64,000 nucleotides of DNA, taken from positions 124,001 to 188,000 of the forward strand of contig CAMRHE010001072.1 in the NCBI GenBank assembly GCA_947044405.1, read 5' to 3'. Numbering within the stretch: position 1 is the stretch's first letter; each line of letters opens with the position of its first letter. Shown piece by piece: positions 21,861 through 34,493 of the stretch. A program made the translations under genes and the position numbers. This stretch comes from Leptodactylus fallax. Its lineage: Eukaryota; Chordata; Amphibia; Anura; Leptodactylidae. The notes below the pieces were generated by a model. The model was not told the DNA's origin and ran no database searches. It saw only the letters and a list, made by a program, of their open reading frames with translations.

Positions 21861-23660
21861 TTTCTAGGAACATACTCGATCTAAGAGTTCAAATTCGCAG
21901 AACCAAAAGCAGCTTTCAATTTCGGATATGCAAGATTTTTCTTCCGCTCATTAAGCGTGCAAGGAAACAATGTCCCCATCCCGCACAATATCCAACGAAG
22001 AGAAAATGCTGTTTATCTGGCACAAACACGTGATCCTCAGGCAAGAATGGCTCAAAGATTTGAACACAATCCGCTCTTGGTCCAAATATGATGAAAATTC
22101 TGGGCAGGATTCCTAGTGTTGGGCCATAAATGGTTGGTTTATGAGGAGGCAATAGAGTCTAAAGAGTTCTCGTTCAATAATATATAGCGTTCATACTCAT
22201 ATTGTATACGCATCCAACTTCATCTAACGTGAGAAGGCAATAGATCTAATGGTTCATGTCTATAGATCACTTTACCGGGAGAAGCTTTGCTATAATTGGT
22301 ATCCAGCGATTTTGCATGGTGCTATAGCATGGCAGTGATGGGGATCCTTATATTAATATCAGCTATTAGTGGTAGGAGAACCCTGGGCCTCGAGAGCGAT
22401 TCGTGTTATATCATTCATACAAACTATGTCGTGACCGCAGCTTGTTCGAGCTGTCGTTCCTCATTCGGACAATGACGGCGATACGGTGGCGCTTATGATC
22501 CAAAATCCATCTCTGAACCTTGAGGCCTTGCCTTTCATGGATCGAAGGCCATTCACCGGGTAACCCTATACAATGCTCAGTGACTACAGAACTTGGGCTA
22601 TTTCAACATGTGCGGCGAAACAAATATAAACTGCCTCTGTTGAAATTTACATACCGCTAACTCAGGGCCGCACTCGTACATGTGAACTGGTTATTGTGCA
22701 AATAAAAGGAGGACTGCACGTCGTGGCGATGGGTTGGCCTAAGGGAAATAAGCGCTTCAACAGCATCAGTGGGCCATTTGGAGCGCGCGATTCATCGCCG
22801 GACTTGCGAGGTTGCTTGAAGGTGGGAATGGTCAAGCGGCGAAGGAAGGTTCTTGACTGCTAAAGTCGAGGTCGGAATCCGTATTTTGCTGAAGGTATGG
22901 AGCTGATATTATGGTCGTTGTGTCAGAATTACAGTACATACCAAGCAACTCGGAAATACTGCCCTTTCTCTCCCGGATCTAGCTGAAAAGACCATGTTGA
23001 CACCGCCCCTAGCTGGGCCGACTTTGAATCACCACCTCTCACTTGGGGTAGCCGTTGGCTCTTCCAGGACATTTCACTTATTCGACGTTTCCAAGACTTA
23101 TATTGCAGTGCAATGTCTCCTCGGTGCCTTCCGCAGTGGGTCCGTATTCACTGGGTGCAGGTCATTTCGCGTGATATTGGAGGGGCGAAGTTGGAGGAAA
23201 GCGGGAGGGCGCGTGTGGTGCTGCCAAAAAGGTTGCTGACGGAGGTCTTTGTAGATGAAGTCGTATTTTTGATAGCAAGCCTCGAGAATATGTCGTCCAC
23301 CACTGGGGGTTATCCGAAATGTAATGTGGTGAGGCACATGAGCTTGTGTTACTGTAGTCCCCTGGCCGAATGTGACCTGATTTCAAGTACCCATTTGATC
23401 CAGAGTGCAGGCTTTCCGATGGACCCGGGAGCTTCCCCAAGTATTTGGGGACAACACCACCTCAGGTTCTTCTTTCATAATGAACAGTATATTTATGGTG
23501 GGTAGTAACAGAAATGATCGTTGCATTTTTCCTGGGAGTAGGTTTATCGAGGGTTTTGGGGAAAGGGTTGTGGCGCGTCTTCTCACTCTCGGGCCATTGT
23601 ACTAGCGGGGTCCTCTAACTACTCTTCCTCTCATGCTCTCATTTCCATTGGACGCAAGAG
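21861..23660. other. poorly resolved stretch
   Basis: A minus-strand open frame at 23098-23337 (HHITFRITPSGGRHILEA) looks partly protein-like. The overlapping plus frame is similar in length, and no splice model or domain supports either. The rest, to 22990, shows nothing recognisable. Confidence 0.25.
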
Positions 23661-23749
23661 TAGGTGAACCAAACTATGATACTGTACTTGGTCCGAGGTG
23701 GGCGCAACTGGTGTCGGGGTCAAGGTCTGAATCATACCGCTAGCATGAA

Positions 23750-24723
23750 AAAGGCCTTTGTGGCTGATCTTCCCAGGGCCCTCCCTCAACCTGATAGATC
23801 CGCACTTCTTTCCACGGCCAGCCGTATGGCATATGTGCCAACGCTGGATACCTACGGAGAAATATTACCATCGTTTAGGGCATGGAGTGCCAAGCCATAC
23901 AGTACGTAGACATTACTAGGGGTAATTTACCGCCTAGGTCATGGCTGATCCGTTCCCCCTCACATTCTGACTTCACTTCATTGTCTCATTCCAGGGGGCC
24001 TTTACGATATTTCTGGAAAGCCCCAACTTCCAAGATGACCATCAGATGGTTGAAAGGCGGCTGTCAAGGTGCATTATCTCAAGGCAACCCCGATTCAGAT
24101 GATACTTCGACATGGCTCAATGGGTCTATCCGGCCACATCTGGAGAAAATAGAATTGGTATCATACCCTTGCGCTAGGCTTCCCTTTCCAGAGATTACTG
24201 TTTCTAACTGATCTACAAGCCACAGCCCCAAAGCCATCAGGATGATACCAGAAAGCCAATGTCGATATCCATGAAGGTTATTCGGGATCAGGTATGTCTG
24301 AAACTCAGGCTCGCCCGAGGCCTTCGCTCTTACAGCACCTTTTACTAACCCTTCTTTCTTCCCACTCAAGCAACCAGTCAATCACGAAGGAACACTATCC
24401 ACTCATCGTCATTCCAGTTCTGATGAACAGAGACACTCAGGTATCTATGATGAGTCATTTGAGAATGTGACTCGGGCATTGACTTGCATCAGCCACCGTC
24501 TTCCCTCGTGAGGAACCAACCGATATCAATAAAAGAAAGCAAAGGACGTATATCTTCAAAGACTGCACTTTTGATGGCACAAGCATGGTGATTACCGGAG
24601 GTGCAGGTTCTATGGATGATACGATGGTCTTCCATAATTCCAACACTGGACGAACCTTTTGTGTTCACGGAGGGATGGATACAGAAACATTCTTAAGAGA
24701 ATTTTCTGGGAAACGGAAGTAGT
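23750..24723 (+). pseudogene. unknown multi-exon gene or gene remnant
   Basis: Two coding-looking pieces share a strand. The first begins MKKAFVADLPRALPQP at 23750 and runs to WSAKPYS near 23910, where a GTACGT donor follows. The last, about 24526-24723, reads KDCTFDGTSMVITGGAG, then FCVHGGMDTETFLREF, and stops at TAG after GKRK. Pieces between them (WLNGSIRPHLEK; MSISMKVIRDQ followed by GTATGT) lie in different frames. I could not join them into one consistent model. No family recognised. Confidence 0.3.
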
Positions 24724-25587
24724 CTTTATGGGAAACAAAGGTTCATGCAGCTGTCTCTGTGTTGCTCTAATATACTTTAAAGCAGACTGCAGGACACCAG
24801 ATATGTACCAAAATTAGGAGCCGCCTCCCAAGATCTCCCGGTCAGCATCAAAATCATTAACGTATTCTTGTTCCATATCCAGTGGCATGATTCCGCTGTC
24901 ATTGTCTTTAGTATCAGCAAAGCATAGATTATCCAGATAGTTGAAAGAAAACATGGTTTCTGCATGATATGCGATGTAGAGCATCCTTCGTATCATCAAT
25001 AATCTTGCCGTATCAGAGTTGTTAAGTCATGGAAGGAAAATCCGGCGAAATAGGGCGTTTGCAAGGCAACCGATGTTAGGGTCTTCCAGTTTCTCCGTTG
25101 TGTCATCGAGAAACCACTGCCAAATGACAGGCAAGTACGCAAAACGAGTAGGTGACGCGGATTGAGTAAGAGGACAGAGGATGGGCTTAGTCGTGTCTGA
25201 ATGCCCTATATATATGTTACTCCGGCGATTAATATAAGCTCAATTGTTTGAGCTTGTTCCGGAAACTGAATGTATGAATTTCCCACCTCTTATCACAATC
25301 TAAGACTGTCTGTAATTTTTGCCTAACATGAAGACGAATTATCCCTAGGCCCTCCAGACAAGTTTCAAGCGTTTATCGTCTATTGTCTCCCTGTGTGAAG
25401 TCGTTACTAGCGGTCGTTTGCTGCGAGGACATCTCATAAACGGCCATACGCACCTGGCAGGTTTGACTAGTGTAGCATTCGGCCAAGGGTATTTAGGGAC
25501 TGTCTTTTGATAAGAAGAGATGGAACCAGTGTCCAGTATGCGACAGCTTGTTCCGACGTCTCACCTTAAAGCAAAAATGCTCGAGAG
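24724..25587. other. intergenic
   Basis: No convincing gene, repeat or RNA. Confidence 0.35.
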
Positions 25588-26205
25588 TTGTTACGCCGCG
25601 GTCGCTGCGCTTCTGACCTGGTCAGACTAGCCCTTAGAGCTCACGCAATAATCCGCACCGGTGGTGGAGAAGTAAAGAACGGTATGTTGATATCGTGTGC
25701 TGAAACTAGCCTTATACAGGAGTTTGGTCGAACAAAGTCGAGCAATCATGCGCGACGTTCGTGTGACGGAAGGATGGATGGGGGAGGCAGGAGTCTGGTC
25801 GGTCTGAAGATTGCTATTGTTCGAACTAGGGTAGTACAATACTAGATTGCGATTCGAATCAGCCTTAGGAACGTTTGGTAGCAAAGGATCGAGGTGGGTA
25901 GCCTTCAGGCTTGAGCCCGAAGACCCTTGGTAGGTACAGGTTTGGAGGATTCGGTGAGTTCGCACTTACCGGGAAGGATACCGAGAGAAAGTGAAATTGT
26001 AACACGGGCATGGATTTTATCTAATTAGGGGGAACTGGTGGTGGCAGGAGACAAGGAAGGCCAGAATACTCAGGTGCTCGCGTCAGGGTAAGGTGGAGGG
26101 CAGAGGACCCAAATCTGCCTTACCTAAAACAGACAGTCAGTGATACATTTCTCCTTTCCCCGACCTTCCTTCCTCGCATTCCCTGGATTATTCAACAACA
26201 TATCA
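25588..26205 (+). repeat. 5' flank of module G/H, copy 1 of direct duplication
   Basis: Diverged direct copy of 32810-33430. Shared landmarks in order: GTCTGACTAGC-like start, GGTCGA.CAAAG, ATGG.GGAGG, TCTGATTGG-type spacer, then CTTACCTAAAAC.GACAGTCAG and a pyrimidine-rich end followed by CAACAAC. It precedes gene G, as the second copy precedes G'. Confidence 0.6.
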
Positions 26206-26289
26206 CAACCCTAACAGATCGAGACCTTTTGTTCCTTTGAAGAGCCCACATGCTAACAGAAAACACCATTCGGCATCTGCCGTCCACGG

Positions 26290-27003
26290 ACCACATCCTA
26301 TGCAAGCGAGGAACTTCTGGGATCCTTTTAGGCTACTACGACTTGCCTGTACAGCCAGCAAATATAATCCTGATACAAGGCTTGCTGTGGAGGAGGAAAT
26401 CAAGAATTTTCTTGATTGACGGTGAGTGAAAACTCTCAAGGCACGTTCTCTTCCTATTATTCCCCGAGTCTTGCTTCCCATTTCTTACATATCTCCAAGC
26501 TTAGCCGGACTTATTATCTGTACACGACGAGATGCCTTTCTACCCAATTGCCAAACGTGCACAAGAGGGCCCTATACCGAGCGCCAGATGAGGTGGAACC
26601 TGTCCAATGGAGACATAACGCAACCAGTCTGTCGAGTCTCTCAGTGCGTACCCAAAGTGAAAGCCTCGAGCTAATGGTCTTGGAATTCTAGCAGGTTATT
26701 TACGTGAGCGAATCGGTCCGGCCTAACAGACCCTCTACCATACGAACAATGAAACCGAGCAACAAGTATACTCCTGTTCATCGGCAAGGTAGTATTTGGG
26801 ATGCGAAAGCAAGGTTGAATGCCTCCGCATTCCCAAAGATTGGGGGCTGCCACGACGGAGCAATTATATACAAGCATGCTCCTGGGCCTAGAGTTGTTGG
26901 ACTGCGCGATATGTATCCTGTACCTCAAAAGGCAGGTGGCGGGAAGGTCTGGAACAGCAGAATGGCTGCGGTAGAGCCTTCATTACTGACAGAACGGCAT
27001 TAA
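26290..27003 (+). CDS. gene G, unknown, paralogue of G'
   Basis: The last exon is probably 26695-27003 (after TCTAGCAG). It reads VIYVSESVRPNRPST, then DAKARLNASAFPKIGG, and stops at 27001-27003. An upstream exon ending near GTGAGT at 26422 contains a protein-like frame (LLGYYDLPVQPANIILIQG, then RRKSRIFLID). The intron of about 270 nt does not join it in frame. The order and partial sequence (ESV..; RIF..) match G' at 33787-34189, where a clean two-exon model exists. G may therefore be damaged. It converges on gene H. Function unknown. Confidence 0.4.
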
Positions 27004-27127
27004 GCATCTTCAGTATGTGACATGCAATGAACACTCCAGAGAGATCTTCTCAATTTTGAAGCCAAATTAGGCAGAAAATGACTGGTATACAGCAAAAGAC
27101 TATGCGCGACCTCCCGGGAGAACAACA

Positions 27128-28199
27128 TCATTTGCCCATCTCATTATCTTTGCCTTGGCTGAGTCTTTCTATATACCTACCAATGTCAAGATGGACCCGC
27201 AGGTTTTTAAACAGGTGATACTCCTCCGCATAGGTCTGTATATATTTCAACAACTCCAGTGCCTGGTCCCTGACAATAAAGTCTCGCATGGGTCCTGAAG
27301 CTGTAATACATTTCGTGAGGATAAAGTTTAGCTTTTCGAAAGGAACAAGTACCTGGACCGCGGTGCTTGATGGGACGGGGATCAATGTTTCGTCAACTTC
27401 CTTGATCTCTGCCACCCAGTCATCAATCGTCTCAAGCCCCAAGTTGAAGGCGCGGAACTCCTTGGCGATCTCACGCAAAACCTCGAGTGATTGTAATACC
27501 TGGGCCTTCAAGGCTCTCTGAAGAGCCCCTACTGAAGCTTGAGAACTATCCTCCGGATGATTTGAAGAGCAATCAGGCGACCAAGGGCGTGGGCCTTGTG
27601 TGGCTGAATCTCCCCCCGGAGCTTTCGGGGGTTTCGCTCTGCTGTAATAGGCGACTTAGCCATTTTCCCGGGATACCAGTTAGAGACTCCAGCCGTACAT
27701 ACCTCATTCTGCCAACTCCACGCCTTGGTCGTATCCGTAACCCAGATGCCGTTCGAATCGCGCTCCTGGCTGTCTTCTTGAGGTGTCCTTGATCTAACTG
27801 TCTGTGGCCCTTCGAGTGTTTTCTTCTCCCCAATTTCCGGTACTGGCTGTGCTGTTCTTCTTTGCCAGGCTGCACCGGAGGCAAAGTGGACGCTGATTCG
27901 TGCAGCGGTCGAGGTCTTATCTCTCGATATCTGGAAATAGGGAGGGGAGACAGTGTGACTGTTGGCGACGCAGGTGTTATCGTCCAGTTTTGCGCTTGCT
28001 CAAAGCTCCAACAAACATCACTCGCTTGGTCTACTGCAGGAGCCGAGTCCATCAACGGAGCGGGTGTCAGGCCATACGGGTAGTCTATTGGGACCCCCAC
28101 GAGTGGGTAGGTTGTGCTCCCACTGGATGAGTTTCCGTCATGGTACATACTGTCGCAATCATAAGTTTGGTTAGAGTCTTGATTCCCCAAGTAGGCCAA
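27128..28199 (-). CDS. gene H, uncharacterised basic/helical protein
   Basis: Exons 28199-27703 and 27641-27128 with intron 27642-27702 (GTATGT..TTACAG) give 336 aa. Residues 1-100 are low-complexity (Ser/Pro/Tyr). Residues about 115-165 are strongly basic (GRRKHSKGHRQ; RIRPRRGVGRM), which suggests nuclear or nucleic-acid binding. The C-terminal 130 residues are a helical domain shared with H': LKAQVLQSLEVLREIAKEF, then ELLKYIQTYAEEYH and DIGRYIERLS. The layout (disordered, basic, C-terminal helical) is like a fungal regulator, but no zinc cluster or bZIP is visible. It faces gene G tail-to-tail, 125 bp apart. Paralogue H' is intact as well, so both copies may be under selection. Confidence 0.6.
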
Positions 28200-28579
28200 G
28201 AGTTGGGTTACCTGTGAGCAATTCCACGCAACACACCTGACGAGTAGGAAGTAGTTTATATTCTGCCTTCACGTCAAAAGAATTCGAAGGCGTTATCTGT
28301 GTTCTTTCGCAGGAAATAGATTCTTCCTTCTGGCTTGTAATGCGGTATTAAATGTGCCCATCGCAAGTGAGACATCGGGGGACAATCTCGTAAGGGGCCA
28401 GTGGATATCCGATAGGAGGGCTTTTGCCTAAACCGGATGTTCCGATGTTGCCCGGATCGACCTCGAATCTTTGGCCCGAACATTCGCTCCGCCTACAGAA
28501 CATGTCTTTTCCAACGCAACCAGTCTAGTGCATAACCCAAGGTTCAATATTACAAGGGCACATACCAACCCCTGCTTGC

Positions 28580-28740
28580 ATCCAATTACGAGCCAAATGG
28601 AGCCCACTTAGCGCCATTACGAGGTCTTTCAAAAGGCCGTGTTCGCATGACTGTGTAAATTTCTAGCCCCGGTGCTTTGGGAAAGTATGGCTGAGGAAGC
28701 GGTCTAGCGCTAGCTGTGATGATGCTCGCGGAAGTCTACG
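28580..28740 (-). pseudogene. possible fungal transcription-factor domain fragment
   Basis: The minus frame reads CEHGLLKDLVMALSGLHLA, then RNWMQAG, followed by a GT donor. The pattern resembles the helix at the start of the fungal-specific transcription factor region (..LLHA.LALSALHLA). No zinc cluster is nearby, and flanking frames are closed. Weak evidence. Confidence 0.3.
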
Positions 28741-28829
28741 TGTTTTAAAAGCTAGAAAAAGAAGAACCGCTTGAATGATCCACATGGAGGCATATGTCAT
28801 GGCCCTCGCTAGAGGAAGTGAGATCTAAA

Positions 28830-29099
28830 TTAACCAAACTGACCATCAGCACCCTGAGGGCTGCTTTGATATACTTCAACATCGTAATTTGCATGCGCGT
28901 TGATCACCACGTTAGCCAAGATTAAGCCCTGGGTAGCGATATCCGATCCAGGACAAAGAAAGTGCATTCCAGGTCTAGTGTTCATGTGTTGCGGATACCT
29001 TCGAAGATCTTCCCTGGGTTGATGAAGTAGCCACTCTCCCAGAGCTTTTACAATAACAGAGGGTATCTCAAAATCGACCGCCCGCAGAGAAATCAGCCA
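28830..29099 (-). pseudogene. coding-like fragment without a start codon
   Basis: The open minus frame begins after an in-frame stop with WLISLRAVDFEIPSV, continues KALGEWLLHQPREDL and MHFLCPGSDIATQGL, then NVVINAHANYDVEVY, and ends GADGQFG at a TAA. The composition is that of a globular protein C-terminus. No ATG precedes it except the internal one at MNTRPG, and no splice acceptor was fixed. Family not recognised. Confidence 0.4.
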
Positions 29100-29224
29100 T
29101 TATTTCCCATGAGCGTGCCACTAACGTTGACTTTGTATGAATGATTCAATCCCCTGACATGTTGAATGACGTAATGGCTATGCTTCCAAAAGGTGCGGAA
29201 ATACAGGCTACCTTATGATCCAAA

Positions 29225-29400
29225 TGGTGTCAAGATATTCACTTTAAGAGGCCTTATAACAATAACAGTGGGACCCAAAATGCTCAACAACATGAATGCC
29301 TTGACAATCTCAAAATAATAATACGTGGGCCGCTTTTCCCATTCGTTGGTTTTAGTAACTAACCGTTGAGCCCCCTAATATCCATGTTTTTCTCACCAGC
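29225..29400 (+). repeat. dispersed repeat R4, copy 2
   Basis: Partner of 21660-21860, with the same ordered landmarks (CCCAAAATGCTCAACA, CGTGGGCCGCTTT, ACCGTTGAGCCCCC, TTCTCACCAG). Confidence 0.4.
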
Positions 29401-29659
29401 ATCTCCATGGTCTACACCAGGAATAACACAACCCTATCAACTCCACATGAAATCCTACATTCCTTAGGCGCGGACTAAACCCACTTGTCAATTTAGATAC
29501 AGGCACACAGTTGGTACAAATTTTCGGTTATCACATAGGCCTGCAAGTCACTTGATAACACCCCTCGTGGGGCGGGCAAAGCGTATCGGTCCTAGATCTC
29601 GACATGCTGCGGGCAAAATACCTATCCAACAATCTTGAGTTTCCCTTCTATTGTAATAC

Positions 29660-29805
29660 GTGAGACCCAGATGCAAGGAATTATGGTGCTTGGGAAAAAT
29701 CAAAGGTCGCAAGGGGCGGAGGAATTCTGGCTTGGAGGATATTCCCAATCGGGTATGGTTCAGATTTCATACCATCCCCAATGTGCTAATGGGAACCAGA
29801 TATGA
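29660..29805 (+). repeat. dispersed repeat R2, copy 1
   Basis: Shares GAATTATGGT, GGTCGCAAGGGGCGG, ATTCTGGC.T.GGAG and GGTATGGTTCAGATTT.ATACC with copy 2 (37325-37460) and, inverted, with copy 3 (37610-37745). No ORF. Probably a short non-autonomous element or fragment. Confidence 0.6.
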
Positions 29806-30099
29806 GGGCAACTATTTGGAATATTGGCTCAACACGGCATGCTAGCTAACTTTGGGGCGTGGGCTTTGCCTTGGCTAACTCCCCGCCCCCCTCCCGTCTC
29901 GCCATATTGTCAAAACGCTACACCAGGCCCAAGTGTGGTCGTCGACGGTATTTCCGATACAGACCACTCCTACACACAAGGTGACTAGCGGTAAATTAAA
30001 ATATAGATAGATGGATGGAACTCTCTCTGTCCCTGGGTCTGCCGACATATCCCCCACCTCCAGGATATCACCAACTCAGTGCTGCCGACTTTGTCTCAA

Positions 30100-31671
30100 A
30101 TGATGCAAAACCCAACAAGCAGCGCTCCTCCCGTGGATATGGGGTCATTCCCGTTTGTCTTTCGTCCTAGTGTGGCGATTCCTCAATTTTGCGTCGCATA
30201 TCGATGGTGGGAAGATGAGGCAATCAATATGCTATGGGCTTACGATTTCAATGATATCAGTCAAGCGATCCGATTTGGGCTATTCCACGACGAATCTTCT
30301 CCGCGAAGCTCACTGCTGAGTCGTAATATGCAGTTCATCAATGAGTTCCTCCTTGCGGCGTCAAAGCCGTACGAGCATTGCCGCCTATCAGAGTTGTCAC
30401 ATCCGCAGAAAGTGGAAGAGATCCTGCTTCGATCTAGTATCCCGCAACGTCCATTACTTACATGGAACTGGATTCCCACTATATCAGGGGGTTCATCGGA
30501 CCCTAGAACAATCGCTCTAGAAATTGAGGCAGAGAGTTATTTTCATTTCCAGCAGATCGCTTTTGAGGATATCGTACGCTCCGCTCTTGGATACAAAGCC
30601 GTGTCAGTAGAGTGGTTCTTGCAGCAGCATACATCATTATATGGTATTCTTGTGAATCATCTACACAAGTACCCGGAGGAACTTCTGCTTTATTTAGAAG
30701 TAGAGAAGGTTGGTGATCCATGAAGCTCAAAACGAATGATCTGCATACTCCGCCATATGACAATCGACTAATTGTTTCACATAGCACCTACGGGACCGGA
30801 GCCCCTTTGCCCATCAAGCCCTTGCACAGTGCATCATGGCCATCCAGCTTGACGGCAAGCACAATATGCCTTCACGTAATACCCCAGGATTTGCATTCAT
30901 CGCAGCCCCAATTCAGCAACTGTTCAAAAACCATTCCTCCAGCCTATCAACTATATTCAAGGTTCTCAGTGTCCTTGCTGTACGTTTCCAGAAAGCATAC
31001 AGACACTCTGACCAGATGAATTGGTTCGCACCCTTCGAAACTTCTCTTCCTCTGTTGGAAGACTGCCTTTCTTCGTCAGCGACCGATTTGGCAACAGCCT
31101 TGACACAGACGGATAAATGTTTATTTGAGAGACTGTCGCGAGAGACACTAATAGCGGAAGATGCTATGGTTTTGGAACCCCTCATCCATTGGCAAGTGCT
31201 AAGCAATTCTGTGTTGGAATGCTGCTCTGGACTGTCGGACCTAGTTCCGTACCTTCAGACCTGCACGTTGGTAAGGACTCCAACTATTGAACATACCAAG
31301 AAACTGAAATTTAATTTGTTTTCTCACAGGAGCTTTATGAGGCGCGCAACTATTATTCTCTAATGGCTATACTAGACGGCCTTTGCAAATATATTGCGGT
31401 CGGATCTAATACATTCCGTGCTTTCGACGCCAGTCGGACTGTTGTTACTCCTACCTCTTTGATCCCGCCCAAAGTTTTGCCTCTCATAGACCCAAGCCAC
31501 AATTTCGCTTCATACCGCAAGCGCTACGATCAGCATCCCGGTGTTCCGTTCCTCCAGCCTCATATTCGCGAGTTTAAACAGCGCGGCGAATCGGTGGAAC
31601 AGTCGCTATTTCGGCTGTTCCAAACTACAACCAGCTCCCAGCGTGAGGACCATGGCCAGGTGTCCTGTTAA
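30100..31671 (+). CDS. RasGEF-domain (CDC25-like) protein
   Basis: Guanine-nucleotide exchange factor-like protein expected to act on Ras-type GTPases. Exons 30100-30708, 30785-31270 and 31330-31671 join in phase to 478 aa. From about residue 130 it follows the RasGEF order: ALEIEAESYFHFQQIAFEDI (entry helices), FKVLSVLAVRFQKAYRH, NWFAPFETSLPLLEDCL, then ELYEARNYYSLMAILDGL (compare N..S.MAI..GL in CDC25 domains), and after a spacer LPLIDPSHNFASYRKRY..GVPFLQPHIREF. No RasGEF-N, SH3 or other module is present, and the protein is short compared with Cdc25 homologues (over 1000 aa). It may be a truncated or specialised paralogue. ATG 30100 is the first in-frame ATG. An upstream exon cannot be excluded. 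It sits between the duplicated G/H modules and is not duplicated. Confidence 0.75.
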
Positions 31672-32809
31672 TTCCTTATGTCTGCCGTACTATGCCTCCC
31701 ACTGTGGCCACTGAGCGCTTCCCTGAAAGTGGAATAACGCGGCACATCTTCGTGGCGTCAATAAAATGTACCCAGGTGACCAACAATGTGGATCAATCAA
31801 TTGATGGTGAAATGAATTTTGGTGGAATATTTTGTTGCTGGACGAGAGAGAGTGAGGCGTGTACGTAATGCTCAGTCCTAGAGCCAGGAGCATGAGCTGG
31901 GTGAGGATGCAAAGTCAGCTCAGCATAGGGAGATGTTGTAGCAAATTGAAACTTGTCCTTGTTGTGATGTTTTCCGCTCACCATAAGAACACAATGTTCT
32001 GTCTTCGGGTCTTTTGCGTTCCGAAGAAATATCCTAGTTTTCAGTATATGGCAGATAATTGCATCATCTAGCCGCACAGTCGGGTAGTATTCAATTTATG
32101 GCATTTATACCTAACCCAGGATAGCTATCGGCCTAACCCGGACTGACAGCTATGAAGTGCCTAACTAAAGCTTCCGCCAGCAAGGTCACATAAGCCAAAT
32201 GGGGGTGATATGGAGAAGAGAGATATGAAAACCGCCAAAGCAGTCAGGTCAGAGGAATGCCTCTGGATGCACATTTGAAGGAGTTGACAATATCGACATG
32301 AGAAAATGTGCTTTCTGGCTTACCAGCAACATGTCGGATATCTGTGACTCTGCCCAAATCTCGGTTTAGCCATGGAATAAACTCTTCAGCTTCCCCGTCA
32401 ATGCTTTTGTTACCATCTTCGTGCAGTGTGTGATAGGGTACTTCTCCCATAGTACCATAGTTAGCTAAGTCCACGGTGGACCTTGGAAGGTCAACCTCTG
32501 GAATGACGTGTTTCGAGAGGTTGGCGATTTAGCCCTTCGCCCTCCCCTTCGATTTTTCAGTCGTATCATCGCGGAGTGGCTCTACCACCCAGCGCAGTAG
32601 GAGGATAAAGGAACGGGCTTTGTGGGGTATGGATATTCTGCGGGCAAGAATCATAGACCGTGATTGAAGATTGGATAGGCGTAGATTCCAGCTGAGGGTA
32701 TTCAGCGACATCCTTTTGAGCAGAAGAGATAGAGTCAGAGTATGGTACGATATGTGACAGATTAAACAGAGGGGGCTTACCTCAACTTATCTTTGATCAG
32801 CAACGCGCG
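31672..32809. other. mostly non-coding; coding-like minus fragment 32330-32540
   Basis: The minus frame around 32330-32540 reads NLSKHVIPEVDLPRSTV, then EVPYHTLHEDGNKSIDG and NRDLGRVTDIRHVAG, followed by a GTAAGC donor at about 32325. It has protein-like composition but no start codon or domain that I can name. Likely a gene remnant. Confidence 0.3.
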
Positions 32810-33430
32810 CGAGCAATCTCCCACTGGAGCCGCAGGGCTTCTGGCCGGAGGTCTGACTAGCGCCTTCAAGACACACCAAACCATCTCACCAGTCGTGTAG
32901 AGGATCCCTTTGTTCGAAGCATATAACATTGGAGTAGTGTGCTGACCCTTGTGCTATACGGCATCTTGGTCGAGCAAAGACAAGCGATCGTTTGACGAAG
33001 AGATAGATGGGAGAGGTCAGTAGTTCGATGGGCCTGACAATTATCATTTGGACCAGCAAATTGCAATCAAACGATAAAGTCCAAACCAGTCCAGCCAAAG
33101 TTCGGAGTAAGATGTCATATCTTGATGGCTAAGACGTTTCCGACTCAGGTGCGAAGAGCTTTAGTCGGGGGGAAGTTGGATGATTCAGTAAGTTTGAGCA
33201 TAGCAGAAGAGAAACCGTGCAGAAGTGACATTGCAACTGGGGATGGATTGTATCTGATGGTAGGAGGACTAATGGTGGCATGAGGCAAGCAGGGCTAGGA
33301 TGGTCGGATGCTTTAGGAAGGGTGGAAAGTAGGTGGCCCAGGTGAGTCTGACTTACCTAAAACTGACAGTCAGCGGTTCATCTCTTCTCTCCTCAAGCTC
33401 ACGCCTCGCACCCAGGACTCAACAACAGGT
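32810..33430 (+). repeat. 5' flank of module G'/H', copy 2 of direct duplication
   Basis: Diverged direct copy of 25588-26205, about 7.2 kb away. It precedes G' as copy 1 precedes G. Shared blocks include GTCTGACTAGCGCC, TCGAGCAAAG, ATGGGAGAGG, TGACTTACCTAAAACTGACA and the following pyrimidine tract with CTCAACAACAGG. Confidence 0.6.
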
Positions 33431-33786
33431 ATCCAACTAGAGGAAGTTGAACTAATTTGCTTATACGGGCAGACAAATACATAATCGAAAGCCCTTTTTG
33501 ACATTTCCCATCAACGGCCGTGCACAAATAATATCACAGGCAAGTGAGCAAGGCAACTTCTCAGATACTCTTATGCTACTGCATCTTCACCGTGCAGCAA
33601 GAGAATGAAATACTGCAAATGGCTCACCGTGGGTTAATAGATTAAGCATCCCGTCTAGATCGAAGATGTGCCCAAGAAATGTCGGCTTCCTATTCACCGC
33701 GCCTCCCCCTCCAGCATCCCCTTTCCCCTTCCCTTCCCACACCATCAGTGGTTGTAGGCCCAGTCGCACAACTTTAGCGCTTGCTG

Positions 33787-34189
33787 ATGACGTTTTGTAG
33801 ACGAAGATTTGTTCCCTATCCAGCTGTCGATTTTGGTCAAACAAGCAGGAGGCGGCCGTTTCCAAAAAGCCACGGATACAATAACAGGATTTTCATGGAG
33901 GTAAGTAACACAAACTCTCTGTTGAACCTCGGAATCATTATTCGCAGTGGAAGCCACAGGCTAATGATTTACGTTTCTCCTGCAGGATCTTTCCGTGAAA
34001 GAATCGGTCCAATCCCGTGTGCCACATGATGAAGAGGTACCAATGGATGCATCTGTGAGACAAATATACTCCAGTTCCCAAAGCCCAGAGGAGGCCTTAG
34101 GGTTCGGTGTTTACAAGAAACTTCCCAACGTACCCGTGCATCCCAACCAGCTAGCGACCACAATGATGGAACCAACAAGACACCCATAA
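33787..34189 (+). CDS. gene G', unknown 105-aa protein
   Basis: Exons 33787-33900 and 33986-34189 with an 85-nt intron (GTAAGT..CTGCAG) join in phase. Exon 1 is basic (MTFCRRRFVPYPAV, then RRRPFPKSHGYNNRIFME). Exon 2 begins DLSVKESVQSRVPHDEEV and ends TTMMEPTRHP. There are no membrane segments or motifs. It is the counterpart of gene G and converges on H' with 305 bp between the stops. The minus frame 33587-33865 overlaps exon 1 and is also open for 92 codons, so the sense is not beyond doubt. Function unknown. Confidence 0.45.
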
Positions 34190-34493
34190 CACTGGAATAA
34201 TACTAGCTGGACATGATGATATTCATTCTGTGTCGCAAAGGACGATGGAAGTACCGAGGTGAGCAATCGGTAAAACATTGGAATAGTCCCTTGACACCCA
34301 TCTCAGGGAAAGGACAGAAGCTTTCATCGGTCTAATACGGGGATAGCGGCACTGGGACTCTCGGATATGTGACATTACAGAACATATTCCCATAATATTG
34401 AAAAGAGATCTGGTACAAGAAGAAGATAACATTCTACACGTAATTCCATAGAAAGAGCAATGGAATATTCCAGACCCTCTGGATAATAACATT

